This document shows positions 24,910 to 33,061 of a stretch of 51,601 nt of DNA, piece by piece. Numbering within the stretch: the stretch's first letter is position 1; the number at the start of each line of letters is the position of its first letter. Where the stretch lies: NCBI GenBank assembly GCA_018242205.1, contig JAFECJ010000032.1, forward strand, positions 1 through 51,601, read 5' to 3'. Below the pieces are notes generated by a model. It was not told the origin of the DNA, made no database searches, and saw only the letters and a list, made by a program, of their open reading frames with translations. The stretch comes from Pseudomonadota bacterium. GTDB taxonomy: Bacteria > Pseudomonadota > Alphaproteobacteria > Rhizobiales > Xanthobacteraceae. Made by a program: the position numbers and the translations under genes.

Positions 24910-26610
24910 TCAGGCGCGCGTAACCGCCATCATCTTCTCCAGCGTCTCCAGCCGGTCGGCCTCGCGCGGCGGCTTGTCCCAGCGCAGCCGGTTGATGCGT
25001 GGAAAACGCATGGCGATGCCGGATTTGTGCCGGGTCGATTGCTGCAGGCCCTCGAAGGCGACCTCGAATACCAGCCCGGTGTCGGCCTCGTGCGTCACCT
25101 CGCGCACCGGTCCGAACTTGGCGACGGTGTTGCGGCGGATGAAGCGGTCGATCTCGGCAAGCTCCTCGTCAGTGAAGCCGAAATAGGCCTTGCCGACCGG
25201 CACCAGTTCGTCGTCGCCGTTCCAGACGCCGAAGGTGTAGTCGGAATAAAACGACGAGCGCTTGCCGTGGCCGCGCTGCGCGTACATCAGCACGGCATCG
25301 ACCACCATCGGGTCGCGCTTCCATTTCCACCACTGGCCCTTCGGCCGGCCTGGCACGTAAGGCGCGTCCCGGCGCTTGAGCATGACGCCTTCGACGGCGT
25401 CGGCGTCGTCGCCGGCGCCGCCGCGGGCGGGATCGGCGCGCGCGGCGATCAGTTCGTCCCAGGTCTTGAACGGCAGCAGCGGCGACAGGTCGACGCGCCG
25501 ATCGTCAAGTTTCTTCACGAACGCCTCGAGCCGGGCGCGGCGCTCGGCAAAGTCGAGGTCTCGCAGGTCGCCCGATTCGTCGGCCAGCAGGTCATAGGCG
25601 CGCAGGTGCGCCGGGAATTCCTGGATCAGCTTCGGTGTAACGGTCTTGCGGTTGAGGCGCTGCTGCAGCACGTTGAACGACTGCACGCGGCCATCGCGCA
25701 GAATGAGGAGTTCACCGTCGATAGCGCCGGGCTGGCGCAGCGAGGTTAGCAGATCGGGAAAGCTCTTCGAGATGTCCTCGCCGGTGCGCGAATAAAGCCG
25801 CGTGACGAGATCGCCGTGCTCGTCGCGGCCTGCGACGGCCTGGACGCGGATGCCGTCCCACTTCCACTCCGCCATGAAATCCTTGGGATCGAGCGCGTCG
25901 AGATCGCCGTCCTCGATGGCATGCGCCAGCATCGCCGGACGGAACGGCGCCGGATCGCGGCTCGCCGGCTTGTCGCCTTTGCCTTCGAGCCAGGCGAACA
26001 GCGCGGCGTAGGGCGGTTCGAGACCGGGCCAGAGAATTTCGACCTCGTCGGGCTCCTTGTCGCCGAGCGTCGCCGCGGCCGTTTTGGCCAGCCGTGCGGA
26101 TACGCCGATGCGCAGCGCGCCGGTGACGAGTTTGAGCAGGGCCCAGCGTCCGGTCTCGTCGAGCACGTCGAGCCAGCGCGCGATCTGCGCCGGCAGTTGC
26201 GCCTTGCCGAGCGTCGACAGCGTCTCGACGACCTCGGCGAGAGTGGGCGAGGGATCGTTGCGGAGGGCTTTTGTTGGAGTGCGGGCCGGTGCGAACAGGT
26301 CGGTCGGAAATTCGTCGATTGGCGGGGCGTCGGCATCGCGCGCTGGCCACATCAGCGCCACCGTCTCCGACAGGTCGCCGACATAGTCGTAGGAGAGGGC
26401 GAACAGTGTCGGATCGGTGCGCTCTGCGATCAAGGCGCGGATCATGCCGGCCTTGGCATTCTTGAACGACAGCGCGCCGGTCATGGCGGCGAGCGCATAG
26501 CCGCGATCGGGATCTTCGGTTTCGCGGAAATACGCGGCGATCAACTTGATCTTGTTGTTGCGCCCGGGCTCGTAAACGAGGCGGTCGAGCAGTTCGGCGA
26601 AGCGGTTCAT
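24910..26610 (-). CDS. ATP-dependent DNA ligase (ligase-associated DNA damage response)
   Basis: 566-residue ligase sealing nicks with ATP. Order: N-terminal DNA-binding domain (about 1-200), adenylation domain with nucleophile Lys250 in AEWKWDGIR (motif I), later motifs IDGELLI and VEGVMLKRRDAPYVPGRPKGQWWKWKRD (motifs IV-V), and an OB-fold domain (about 450-560). Matches the bacterial ligase family (TIGR04120-like) that always travels with an exonuclease, a DEXH helicase and PdeM, all present in the next 6 kb. ATG at 26610. Transcribed after the exonuclease on the same strand, separated by 58 bases that belong to a palindromic repeat. Confidence 0.94.
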   Translation of the reverse strand: MNRFAELLDRLVYEPGRNNKIKLIAAYFRETEDPDRGYALAAMTGALSFKNAKAGMIRALIAERTDPTLFALSYDYVGDLSETVALMWPARDADAPPIDEFPTDLFAPARTPTKALRNDPSPTLAEVVETLSTLGKAQLPAQIARWLDVLDETGRWALLKLVTGALRIGVSARLAKTAAATLGDKEPDEVEILWPGLEPPYAALFAWLEGKGDKPASRDPAPFRPAMLAHAIEDGDLDALDPKDFMAEWKWDGIRVQAVAGRDEHGDLVTRLYSRTGEDISKSFPDLLTSLRQPGAIDGELLILRDGRVQSFNVLQQRLNRKTVTPKLIQEFPAHLRAYDLLADESGDLRDLDFAERRARLEAFVKKLDDRRVDLSPLLPFKTWDELIAARADPARGGAGDDADAVEGVMLKRRDAPYVPGRPKGQWWKWKRDPMVVDAVLMYAQRGHGKRSSFYSDYTFGVWNGDDELVPVGKAYFGFTDEELAEIDRFIRRNTVAKFGPVREVTHEADTGLVFEVAFEGLQQSTRHKSGIAMRFPRINRLRWDKPPREADRLETLEKMMAVTRA

Positions 26611-26614
26611 CTGG

Positions 26615-26770
26615 CCCTCTCCCCCTGTGGGAGAGGGCGGCGAGCGAAGCGAGCGGGTGAGGGGGCTTTCATTTCGTCCCCCCCTCACCCGACGCCTCAC
26701 TGCGTTCGGCGTCACCCTCTCCCACCGAAAGGGCGTTTACGCCCGTCTTCGACGGGCTATCGGGAGAGGG
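26615..26770. repeat. Palindromic repeat, family B, overlapping the exonuclease 3' end
   Basis: Begins CCCTCTCCC with a GGGAGAGGG partner (26615-26636), contains inner arms GGGTGAGGGGG and CCCCCCTCACCC, and ends CCCTCTCCC...GGGAGAGGG at 26770. Related elements are at 7114, 31283 and 47264. The segment 26669-26770 is translated as the last 33 residues of the exonuclease. Confidence 0.85.
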
Positions 26771-27775
26771 TTCTTCCTCCTCATCGCCATAGCCGACGAT
26801 CGCCAAAGGCTTCGCCTTCAGGCCCTGCATGTGCGCCCAATGCACCAAGGCCTCTTCCTCGCCATGCGTGACCCAGACTTCCGAGCAGCCGGTGGCTTGA
26901 ATCGTCTTGGTCAGCCCATCCCAGTCGGCGTGATCGGAAATCACCAGCGGCAGCGTGACGCCGCGCTGCCGGGCGCGGGCGCGCACGCGCATCCACCCCG
27001 AGGCAAAGGCCAGCACCGGATCGGGAAAGCGCCGCGACCACAAATCGGACATCGCGGTCGGCGGGCAGATGGTGATGGTGCCGGCGAGTTCGGCTTTCTT
27101 GGCGCCGCGTACGAGTTCGACCGGCCCAAGGTCGATGCCGCGCGCCTGGTAATAGGCGGTGATCTTCTCCATCGCGCCGTGCAGATAGATCGTCTGGTCG
27201 TAGCCGGCGGCGCGCAGCATGGCGATGACGCGCTGCGCCTTGCCGAGCGAATAGGCGCCGACCAGATGCGCGCGTTCGGGAAACACCGCGACCGAATGCA
27301 GCAGTTTCCGGATTTCGCCTTCGGCGTCGTGATGCCGGAACACCGGCAGACCGAAGGTCGCCTCGGTGATGAAGACGTCGCAGGCCACCGTCTCGAACGG
27401 CGCGCAGGTCGGATCGGGCAGGTCCTTGTAGTCGCCGGACGCGACGATGCGCATACCCTTGCGTTCGACCGCGATCTGCGCCGAGCCGAGCACGTGGCCA
27501 GCGGGGTGGAAGGTGACCGCCATATCGCCGAGCTTGACCGTCTCGCCATAGCGAATCGCCTGCGTCGAGCCGGCGAAATTCTCGCCATAGCGCAGGCGCA
27601 TGATGTCGAGGGTCTCCTGGGTCGCCAACACATGGCCGTGCCCGGCCCTGGCATGGTCGGAATGGCCGTGGGTGATCAGGGCCTTGTCCACCGGGCGGGT
27701 CGGATCGATATGAAAGCCGCCGGCCTTGCTGCACAGGCCGGCCGGGGTCGGAACCAGGATGTGTTCGGGCCGCAT
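26669..27775 (-). CDS. Ligase-associated DNA damage response exonuclease
   Basis: 368-residue metallo-beta-lactamase/beta-CASP-type nuclease. Metal motif HGHSDH at 36-41, GDYKD near 115, ITEATFG near 136, and the C-terminal SDHADWDGL. Family members (TIGR04122-like) pair with the adjacent ATP-dependent ligase and are thought to trim DNA ends. Family proteins are around 330-340 residues. The excess here is a C-terminal tail, PSPDSPSKTGVNALSVGEGD and on to GEGGTK, encoded entirely by a family B palindromic repeat. The catalytic core ends before it (AIVGYGDEEEE), so activity is probably retained. Confidence 0.93.
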   Translation of the reverse strand: MRPEHILVPTPAGLCSKAGGFHIDPTRPVDKALITHGHSDHARAGHGHVLATQETLDIMRLRYGENFAGSTQAIRYGETVKLGDMAVTFHPAGHVLGSAQIAVERKGMRIVASGDYKDLPDPTCAPFETVACDVFITEATFGLPVFRHHDAEGEIRKLLHSVAVFPERAHLVGAYSLGKAQRVIAMLRAAGYDQTIYLHGAMEKITAYYQARGIDLGPVELVRGAKKAELAGTITICPPTAMSDLWSRRFPDPVLAFASGWMRVRARARQRGVTLPLVISDHADWDGLTKTIQATGCSEVWVTHGEEEALVHWAHMQGLKAKPLAIVGYGDEEEEPSPDSPSKTGVNALSVGEGDAERSEASGEGGTK

Positions 27776-27827
27776 GACGGTTTAGATAGGCATCGATGCC
27801 GCAACGCGCGAGCGATCCTTGAGTGCC

Positions 27828-28730
27828 ATGATCCAGTCCTCCGGCGACCTGATCGCCGACCGCCGCTACGAATGGGCGCGCGGCCTGACCGACGCCGGCG
27901 ACCACGCCGCGGCGGCGGACCTGCTGGCCGAAGTGGTCGCTCTCGCCCCCGGCTTCGCCGCAGCCTGGTTCGCGCTTGGCGAGGCGCGCGAACGCCTCGG
28001 CGATACGGCCGGGGCGGTGGCCGCGTTCGAAAGAGCAAGGGCCGCCGATCCGGACGATGCCCATGGCGCCGCGGTGCGGCTCGCCCGACTCGGCGCGCTG
28101 CCGCCGGTCGCCATGCCGATCGGCTACATCCAGTCGCTGTTCGATGGCTACGCACCTAAGTTCGAAGCCTCGCTCGCCGGCCGGCTCGGCTATCGCGGTC
28201 CGCAGATCCTGCTCGATGCGGTGCGGCGCGCCATGCCGTCGCCGTTGCATTTTGCCGCCGCGCTCGATCTCGGCTGCGGCACCGGGCTCGCTGGCGAAAC
28301 CTTCCGGCCGTTCTGCGGTTCGCTGACCGGCGTTGATCTGTCGCCCGGCATGCTGGCGCTTGCGCGCGACAAGAACGTCTACGACCGGCTCGACGAGGCC
28401 GAGGCCATGAGTTACTTGCGCGCCGTGCCGGAAGCGTCACTCGATCTCATCATCGCCGCCGATGTGTTCATCTATTTCCACGAACTGCTGCAGATCGGCG
28501 GGCCTGCCGTGCGGTCGCTCAAGCCCGGCGGTCTCATCGCCTTCAGTGTCGAGACCCATGACGGCGACGGCGTCATCCTGCGCGACACGCTGCGCTATGC
28601 GCATGCGGTGCCGTATGTGCGCGAGGCGATGGCCGCCGCCGGCCTCGACCTGTTGTGTCTCGACCACGCCTGGGCGCGCCGCGAGAAGGGCAATGAAGTT
28701 CCGGGGCTGGTGGTGGTGGCGCGGCGGTGA
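27828..28730 (+). CDS. TPR-containing SAM-dependent methyltransferase
   Basis: 300 residues. N-terminal tetratricopeptide-like helices (about 14-80; AGDHAAAADLLAEVVALAPGFAAAWFALGEARERLGD) precede a class I methyltransferase domain with motif I ALDLGCGTGLAG (145-156), SLTGVDLSPGMLALAR (about 165-180) and LDLIIAADVFIYF. The GYIQSLFDGYAPKFEASL segment before motif I is typical of TPR-methyltransferases that modify proteins or small molecules. ATG at 27828. The stop overlaps the helicase GTG start (GTGA), so the two are translationally coupled inside the DNA repair module. It is divergent from the exonuclease gene, 52 bases apart. Target unknown. Confidence 0.87.
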   Translation: MIQSSGDLIADRRYEWARGLTDAGDHAAAADLLAEVVALAPGFAAAWFALGEARERLGDTAGAVAAFERARAADPDDAHGAAVRLARLGALPPVAMPIGYIQSLFDGYAPKFEASLAGRLGYRGPQILLDAVRRAMPSPLHFAAALDLGCGTGLAGETFRPFCGSLTGVDLSPGMLALARDKNVYDRLDEAEAMSYLRAVPEASLDLIIAADVFIYFHELLQIGGPAVRSLKPGGLIAFSVETHDGDGVILRDTLRYAHAVPYVREAMAAAGLDLLCLDHAWARREKGNEVPGLVVVARR

Positions 28731-31255
28731 CCGAAGAACACACGCAACTCCCCGACGCCTTCACGCGCTGGTTCGCGGCGCGTGGCTGGCAGCCGCGCGC
28801 GCATCAGTTGGCATTGTTGGAGAAAGCGCGCGCTGGCAAATCGTCGCTGCTGATCGCACCGACCGGCGGCGGCAAGACGCTGGCGGGTTTTCTGCCAACG
28901 CTGGTGGAGTTGTACGAGGAGGCGGCGAAGGACAAGAAGCTTGTTTCGACGGGTCGCGGCATCCGCCGCGAGGGCGGGCTGCATACGCTCTACATCTCGC
29001 CGCTGAAGGCACTGGCCGTCGACATCGCGCGTAACCTTGAAGCGCCGGTCGCCGAGATGAAATTGCCGATCAGGCTGGAGACGCGCACCGGCGACACGCC
29101 GACCTCGAAGCGTCAGCGTCAGCGCCGCGATCCGCCTGACATTCTGTTGACGACGCCGGAACAACTGGCGCTGCTGCTCGCCTCCGCCGATGCGCCGTTC
29201 CTGTTCGGCTCGCTCAAGCGCGTCATCCTCGACGAACTGCACTCGCTGGTGCTGTCGAAGCGGGGAGATCTGTTGTCGCTCGGCTTGGCGCGGCTGTTCA
29301 CCTTGGCGCCCGATCTCGTCACCGTCGGTCTGTCGGCCACTGTCGCCGAACCCGACGAACTGTGCCGCTTCCTGGTGCCGCAGCCGCCGGGCGGCGAAGC
29401 GCGCGCCGATCTCGTTATCGCGCGGGCCGGCGCGCAGCCCGATGTCTCGATGCTCGACACCACTGAGCGCCTGCCCTGGGCCGGGCACTCGGCGCGGCAC
29501 GCGCTCGGCGAGATGTACGACCTCATCAAGCGCCACAAGACGACGCTGCTGTTCGTCAACACGCGCAGCCAGGCGGAATTTACGTTCCAATCGCTGTGGG
29601 GCATCAATGACGACAACCTCGCCATCGCGCTGCATCACGGCTCGCTCGACGTGGCGCAGCGGCGCAAGGTTGAGGACGCCATGGCCGCCGGAAAATTGCG
29701 CGCCGTGGTCTGCACCTCGTCGCTCGATCTCGGCATCGACTGGGGCGACGTCGATCTGGTCGTCAATATCGGCGCGCCGAAAGGCTCGTCGCGACTCTTG
29801 CAACGCATCGGCCGCGCCAATCACCGCCTCGACGAACCGTCGAAGGCGGTGCTGGTGCCGTCGAATCGCTTCGAGGTGCTGGAATGCACGGCGGCCATCG
29901 CCGCCGTCGCCGAAAATGCGCAGGACACGCCGCCGCTGCGCACCGGCGCGCTCGACGTGCTGGCGCAGCATGTGCTCGGCCGCGCCGTCGGCGAGCCGTT
30001 TTTGTCCGAAGAGCTGTTCGATGAAGTCCGCGCCGCCGCGCCTTACGCCAAACTGGCGCGCAGCGATTTCGACGGCGTCGTCGACTTCGTCGCCACCGGC
30101 GGCTATGCGCTGAAGGCCTATGATCGTTTCGCCAAGATCCGCCAGAACAAGGACGGCAAATGGCGCATTACCCATCCCAACGTGGCCCAGCGCTACCGTA
30201 TGAATATCGGCACCATCGTCGAAGCGGATATGCTGAAGGTGCGACTGATGCGTTCGCGCCGCGGCGGCAGCGTCATGATCCCGCGCGGCGGCCGCGTGCT
30301 CGGCCAGGTCGAGGAATATTTCATCGAGGGCCTGACGCCGGGGGACACCTTCGTCTTCGCCGGCGAGATTTTGAAATACGAGGCGCTGGTCGAGAACGAG
30401 GTCTACGTCTCGCGCTCGAGCGCGACCGATCCGAAGGTGCCGGCCTACGAAGGCGGCAAGTTTCCGCTGTCGACCTATCTCGCCGCGCGCGTGCGCGATA
30501 TTCTTGCCGACCCGAAGGCCTGGCAGGCGCTGCCGGCGCAGGTGCGCGAGTGGCTGGAAATCCAGAAGTGGCGGTCGCTGCTGCCGCCCGCCAACGATCT
30601 TCTGGTCGAGACTTTCCCGCGCGCGGCGAAGAATTATCTGGTGTGCTATCCGTTCGAAGGCCGCCTCGCGCATCAGACGCTCGGCATGTTGCTGACGCGG
30701 CGGCTGGAGCGCTGGGGGCTGAAACCGCTCGGCTTCGTCGCCAATGAATATGCGTTGGCCGTCTGGGGGCTCGGCGACATGGGATTGCGCATTGCGAAAG
30801 GTGGATTGTCGCTCGCGGAGCTGTTCGCCGAAGACATGCTCGGCGACGATCTCGAAGCCTGGCTCGACGAGTCGGCCTTGATGAAGCGCACGTTCCGCAA
30901 CTGCGCCATCATCGCCGGCCTGATCGAGCGCCGGTTCCCGGGCGAGGAGAAATCGCGCCGCCAACTGACGATATCCACCGACCTCGTCTATGACGTCTTG
31001 CGCAAGCACCAGGCCGATCACATCCTGCTCCGTGCGGCGCGGGCCGACGCGGCGAGCGGGCTCCTCGACATCAAGCGGCTGTCGGAAATGCTGTCGCGCG
31101 TTCAGGGGCGAATCGTCCATAAACGGCTGGACCACGTCTCGCCGCTCGCGGTTCCGGTGATGCTGGAGATCGGCCGCGAAACGATCTATGGCGAGGCGGC
31201 GGACACGTTGCTGGTGGAAGCCGCGGACGAACTGATCAAAGAGGCGATGAATTGA
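28727..31255 (+). CDS. Ligase-associated DEXH-box helicase (Lhr-core type)
   Basis: 842-residue superfamily 2 DNA/RNA helicase. Walker A APTGGGKT at 44-51, motif Ia YISPLKALAVDI, DELH box at about 169-172, motif III GLSATV, motif IV LLFVNTRSQAE, motif V VVCTSSLDLGIDWGDVDLV and motif VI QRIGRANHRLDEPS. The C-terminal winged-helix and Lhr-core regions are present. Belongs to the TIGR04121-like family of the four-gene ligase-associated repair module. GTG start at 28727 overlaps the methyltransferase stop. Its own stop (31253-31255) overlaps the TTG start of pdeM, so methyltransferase, helicase and pdeM form one operon. Confidence 0.95.
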   Translation: MTEEHTQLPDAFTRWFAARGWQPRAHQLALLEKARAGKSSLLIAPTGGGKTLAGFLPTLVELYEEAAKDKKLVSTGRGIRREGGLHTLYISPLKALAVDIARNLEAPVAEMKLPIRLETRTGDTPTSKRQRQRRDPPDILLTTPEQLALLLASADAPFLFGSLKRVILDELHSLVLSKRGDLLSLGLARLFTLAPDLVTVGLSATVAEPDELCRFLVPQPPGGEARADLVIARAGAQPDVSMLDTTERLPWAGHSARHALGEMYDLIKRHKTTLLFVNTRSQAEFTFQSLWGINDDNLAIALHHGSLDVAQRRKVEDAMAAGKLRAVVCTSSLDLGIDWGDVDLVVNIGAPKGSSRLLQRIGRANHRLDEPSKAVLVPSNRFEVLECTAAIAAVAENAQDTPPLRTGALDVLAQHVLGRAVGEPFLSEELFDEVRAAAPYAKLARSDFDGVVDFVATGGYALKAYDRFAKIRQNKDGKWRITHPNVAQRYRMNIGTIVEADMLKVRLMRSRRGGSVMIPRGGRVLGQVEEYFIEGLTPGDTFVFAGEILKYEALVENEVYVSRSSATDPKVPAYEGGKFPLSTYLAARVRDILADPKAWQALPAQVREWLEIQKWRSLLPPANDLLVETFPRAAKNYLVCYPFEGRLAHQTLGMLLTRRLERWGLKPLGFVANEYALAVWGLGDMGLRIAKGGLSLAELFAEDMLGDDLEAWLDESALMKRTFRNCAIIAGLIERRFPGEEKSRRQLTISTDLVYDVLRKHQADHILLRAARADAASGLLDIKRLSEMLSRVQGRIVHKRLDHVSPLAVPVMLEIGRETIYGEAADTLLVEAADELIKEAMN

Positions 31256-32091
31256 GTAAGCTTGCGCAAGCGAAGCCACTCACTCCTCCCTCCCCCCTTG
31301 AGGGGGAGGGTCGGGGAGGGGGGTATGCTGCGCGTTCGGAGCTTGCCGCTTCACGCCCCTCCCGACGCGCGGAGCGCGTCGACCTCTCCCTCAAGGGGGG
31401 AGGAGAAGAAAGCGCGCATCGCTTCAGCATCACTGTTTCCAACGCCACGCTGATCGCCGACCCCTGCGGCGCGCTGTACTGGCCCGAGCACGGTCTGCTC
31501 GCGGTCAGCGATCTGCATCTGGAAAAAGGCTCGAGCTTCGCGGCGCGCGGGATGTTGCTGCCGCCTTACGACACCGCGGCGACGCTGGCGCGGCTGACGA
31601 AACTGATCGCGCATTACGCGCCGCGCATCGTCGTCGCGCTCGGCGACAGCTTTCACGATGGCGGCGGGCCGTCGCGGCTGTCGGCGGAAGATCGCGACAG
31701 CATCACAGTTTTGCAGCGCGGCCGCGACTGGATCTGGATCACCGGCAATCACGATCCCGAACCGGCCGATGGCATTGGCGGCGTATTTCAACACACATTG
31801 ACCATCGATGCGCTCACCTTCCGCCATCTGCCGAGCGGCGCGGCCGGCGAGATCGCCGGTCATCTGCATCCGGTGGCGAAGATCGCGCAACGCGGCCGCG
31901 CCGTGCGCCGCCGCTGCTTCGCCGCCGACGACACGCGTCTGGTGATGCCGGCTTTCGGCGAGTTCACCGGCGGCCTCAATATCCGTGACGCGGCATTCGC
32001 CGACCTGTTCGGCACATTGGCCTTCACCGCGCATATGCTCGGTGAGGACCGGCTCTACGCGTTTGCCGCCAAGCGCTGTTTGCCGGGCTGA
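31252..32091 (+). CDS. pdeM: Ligase-associated endonuclease PdeM with repeat-encoded N-terminal block
   Basis: 279-residue metallophosphoesterase, a Mn-dependent single-strand endonuclease in characterised relatives. Phosphoesterase motifs: SDLHLEKG (D87, H89), GDSFHD (D132), GNHD (166-168) and GHLHP (H204, H206). The family start (SITVSNATLIADP) normally lies a few residues from the N-terminus. Here about 42 residues (roughly 11-52, LTPPSPLEGEG through LSLKGGGEE) come from a family B palindromic repeat in frame. The TTG start at 31252 overlaps the helicase stop. If translation instead starts inside or after the repeat, a rare start codon would be needed; I see no ATG before the core. Confidence 0.9.
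   Translation: MSKLAQAKPLTPPSPLEGEGRGGGYAARSELAASRPSRRAERVDLSLKGGGEESAHRFSITVSNATLIADPCGALYWPEHGLLAVSDLHLEKGSSFAARGMLLPPYDTAATLARLTKLIAHYAPRIVVALGDSFHDGGGPSRLSAEDRDSITVLQRGRDWIWITGNHDPEPADGIGGVFQHTLTIDALTFRHLPSGAAGEIAGHLHPVAKIAQRGRAVRRRCFAADDTRLVMPAFGEFTGGLNIRDAAFADLFGTLAFTAHMLGEDRLYAFAAKRCLPG
31283..31405. repeat. Palindromic repeat, family B, inside the pdeM coding sequence
   Basis: Left hairpin CCCTCCCCCC TTG AGGGGGAGGG (31288-31310), inner arms GGGGAGGGG and CCCCTCCCG, and right hairpin CTCTCCCTCAAGGGGGGAGGAG ending at 31405. About 123 bases, a multiple of three, and open in the pdeM frame. Confidence 0.85.
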
Positions 32092-32095
32092 GGCG

Positions 32096-32962
32096 TCACG
32101 CCGCCTGGCGCGGATCGCCGTCCTTATAGAGTTCGGCCAGCACCTCGGCGATCTGGCGACATGCTGGGCTCGCGCCCTCGGCCACCACCAGTCCGACTTC
32201 GGTGTTGGTAATCGGCAGGAAGCCGTTGGCTTTGTCGATGATCTTGTGCTCGGGCAGGATCGCGACTTCCGGCAAGACGCTGACGCCGAGACCGACCGAC
32301 ACCGCAGCCTGAATGCCGGGCAGGTTGGGGCTGGTGTAAGCCACGTGCCAGGCACGGCCGGCTTTCTCGAAAGCGTGGATCATCTGGTTGCGATAAAGGC
32401 AGCCTTGTTCCGACACCGCGATCGGGATCGGATCGCGGCTCATGTCGATCGGGTGCTTGCGGCTCGTCACCCATTGCAGCCGTTCGCGCCACGTCGCGAT
32501 GCCGCCCGATTGCCCGGCCATATGCTTGAGCAGCGCGACGTCGAGTTCGCCGCGCTCGAGCGCCTGGCGCAAATGCAGGCTCAGGCCGCAGCGCACGTGC
32601 AGCCGCAAGGTCGGGCGCGAGCGCGCGAAATCCGACAGCACTTCCGTCAGCCGGTAGGCGGCGAAATCCTCCGGGATGCCGATCCGCACCACGCCGTCGC
32701 TGACGGGCCGCGCCACGACGTCGCGCGCTTCCTGCTCCAGCGCCAGGATGCGCCGGGCATAGGTCAACAGCCGTTCGCCTTCCTCGGTCGGTGTCGCCTG
32801 CTTGCCGTTGCGCACCAGCAGCGGCCGGCCGAGTGACTCCTCCAGCCGTTTGATCTGCTGGCTCACGGTCGATTGCGTGCGGTGAACGCGCTCGCCGGCG
32901 CGGGTGAAGCCGCCGGCATCGACGACCGAAACGAAGCTGCGCAAAAGCTCGATATCCAGCAT
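32096..32962 (-). CDS. LysR family transcriptional regulator
   Basis: 288-residue LTTR from the ATG at 32962 (MLDIELLRSFV); an in-frame ATG at 32974 adds four residues. The HTH (FTRAGERVHRTQSTVSQQIKRLEESLG) spans about 20-46; the co-inducer domain about 90-285. It is divergent from a DMT-family exporter gene, with starts 100 bases apart and inverted repeats between them, so it probably controls that exporter. Effector unknown. Confidence 0.9.
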   Translation of the reverse strand: MLDIELLRSFVSVVDAGGFTRAGERVHRTQSTVSQQIKRLEESLGRPLLVRNGKQATPTEEGERLLTYARRILALEQEARDVVARPVSDGVVRIGIPEDFAAYRLTEVLSDFARSRPTLRLHVRCGLSLHLRQALERGELDVALLKHMAGQSGGIATWRERLQWVTSRKHPIDMSRDPIPIAVSEQGCLYRNQMIHAFEKAGRAWHVAYTSPNLPGIQAAVSVGLGVSVLPEVAILPEHKIIDKANGFLPITNTEVGLVVAEGASPACRQIAEVLAELYKDGDPRQAA

Positions 32963-32986
32963 GGCGCTATCCATTCACAAATCCAC

Positions 32987-33018
32987 TGGTATCAATTCTA
33001 CCATTTAATTTCCAAATG
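32987..33018. promoter_or_regulatory. Candidate LysR operators between the LysR gene and the DMT transporter gene
   Basis: Two overlapping or adjacent inverted repeats, each with 5-bp perfect arms and a 7-base spacer: TGGTA-TCAATTC-TACCA (32987-33003) and CATTT-AATTTCC-AAATG (33002-33018). They are in the AT-rich middle of the divergent gap. The pair could be the regulatory and activation half-sites of one LysR tetramer. Confidence 0.45.
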
Positions 33019-33061
33019 AACAGGGGCAAGCCTACCTGTGCGGGACGAAAGGAACTCGTCC

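Noticed and set aside
28595..31279. An 894-codon open frame antisense to the helicase gene
   Set aside because: It mirrors a real helicase with all seven motifs on the plus strand; the antisense translation is rich in Arg, Gln and His without any domain, as expected for high-GC shadow frames.
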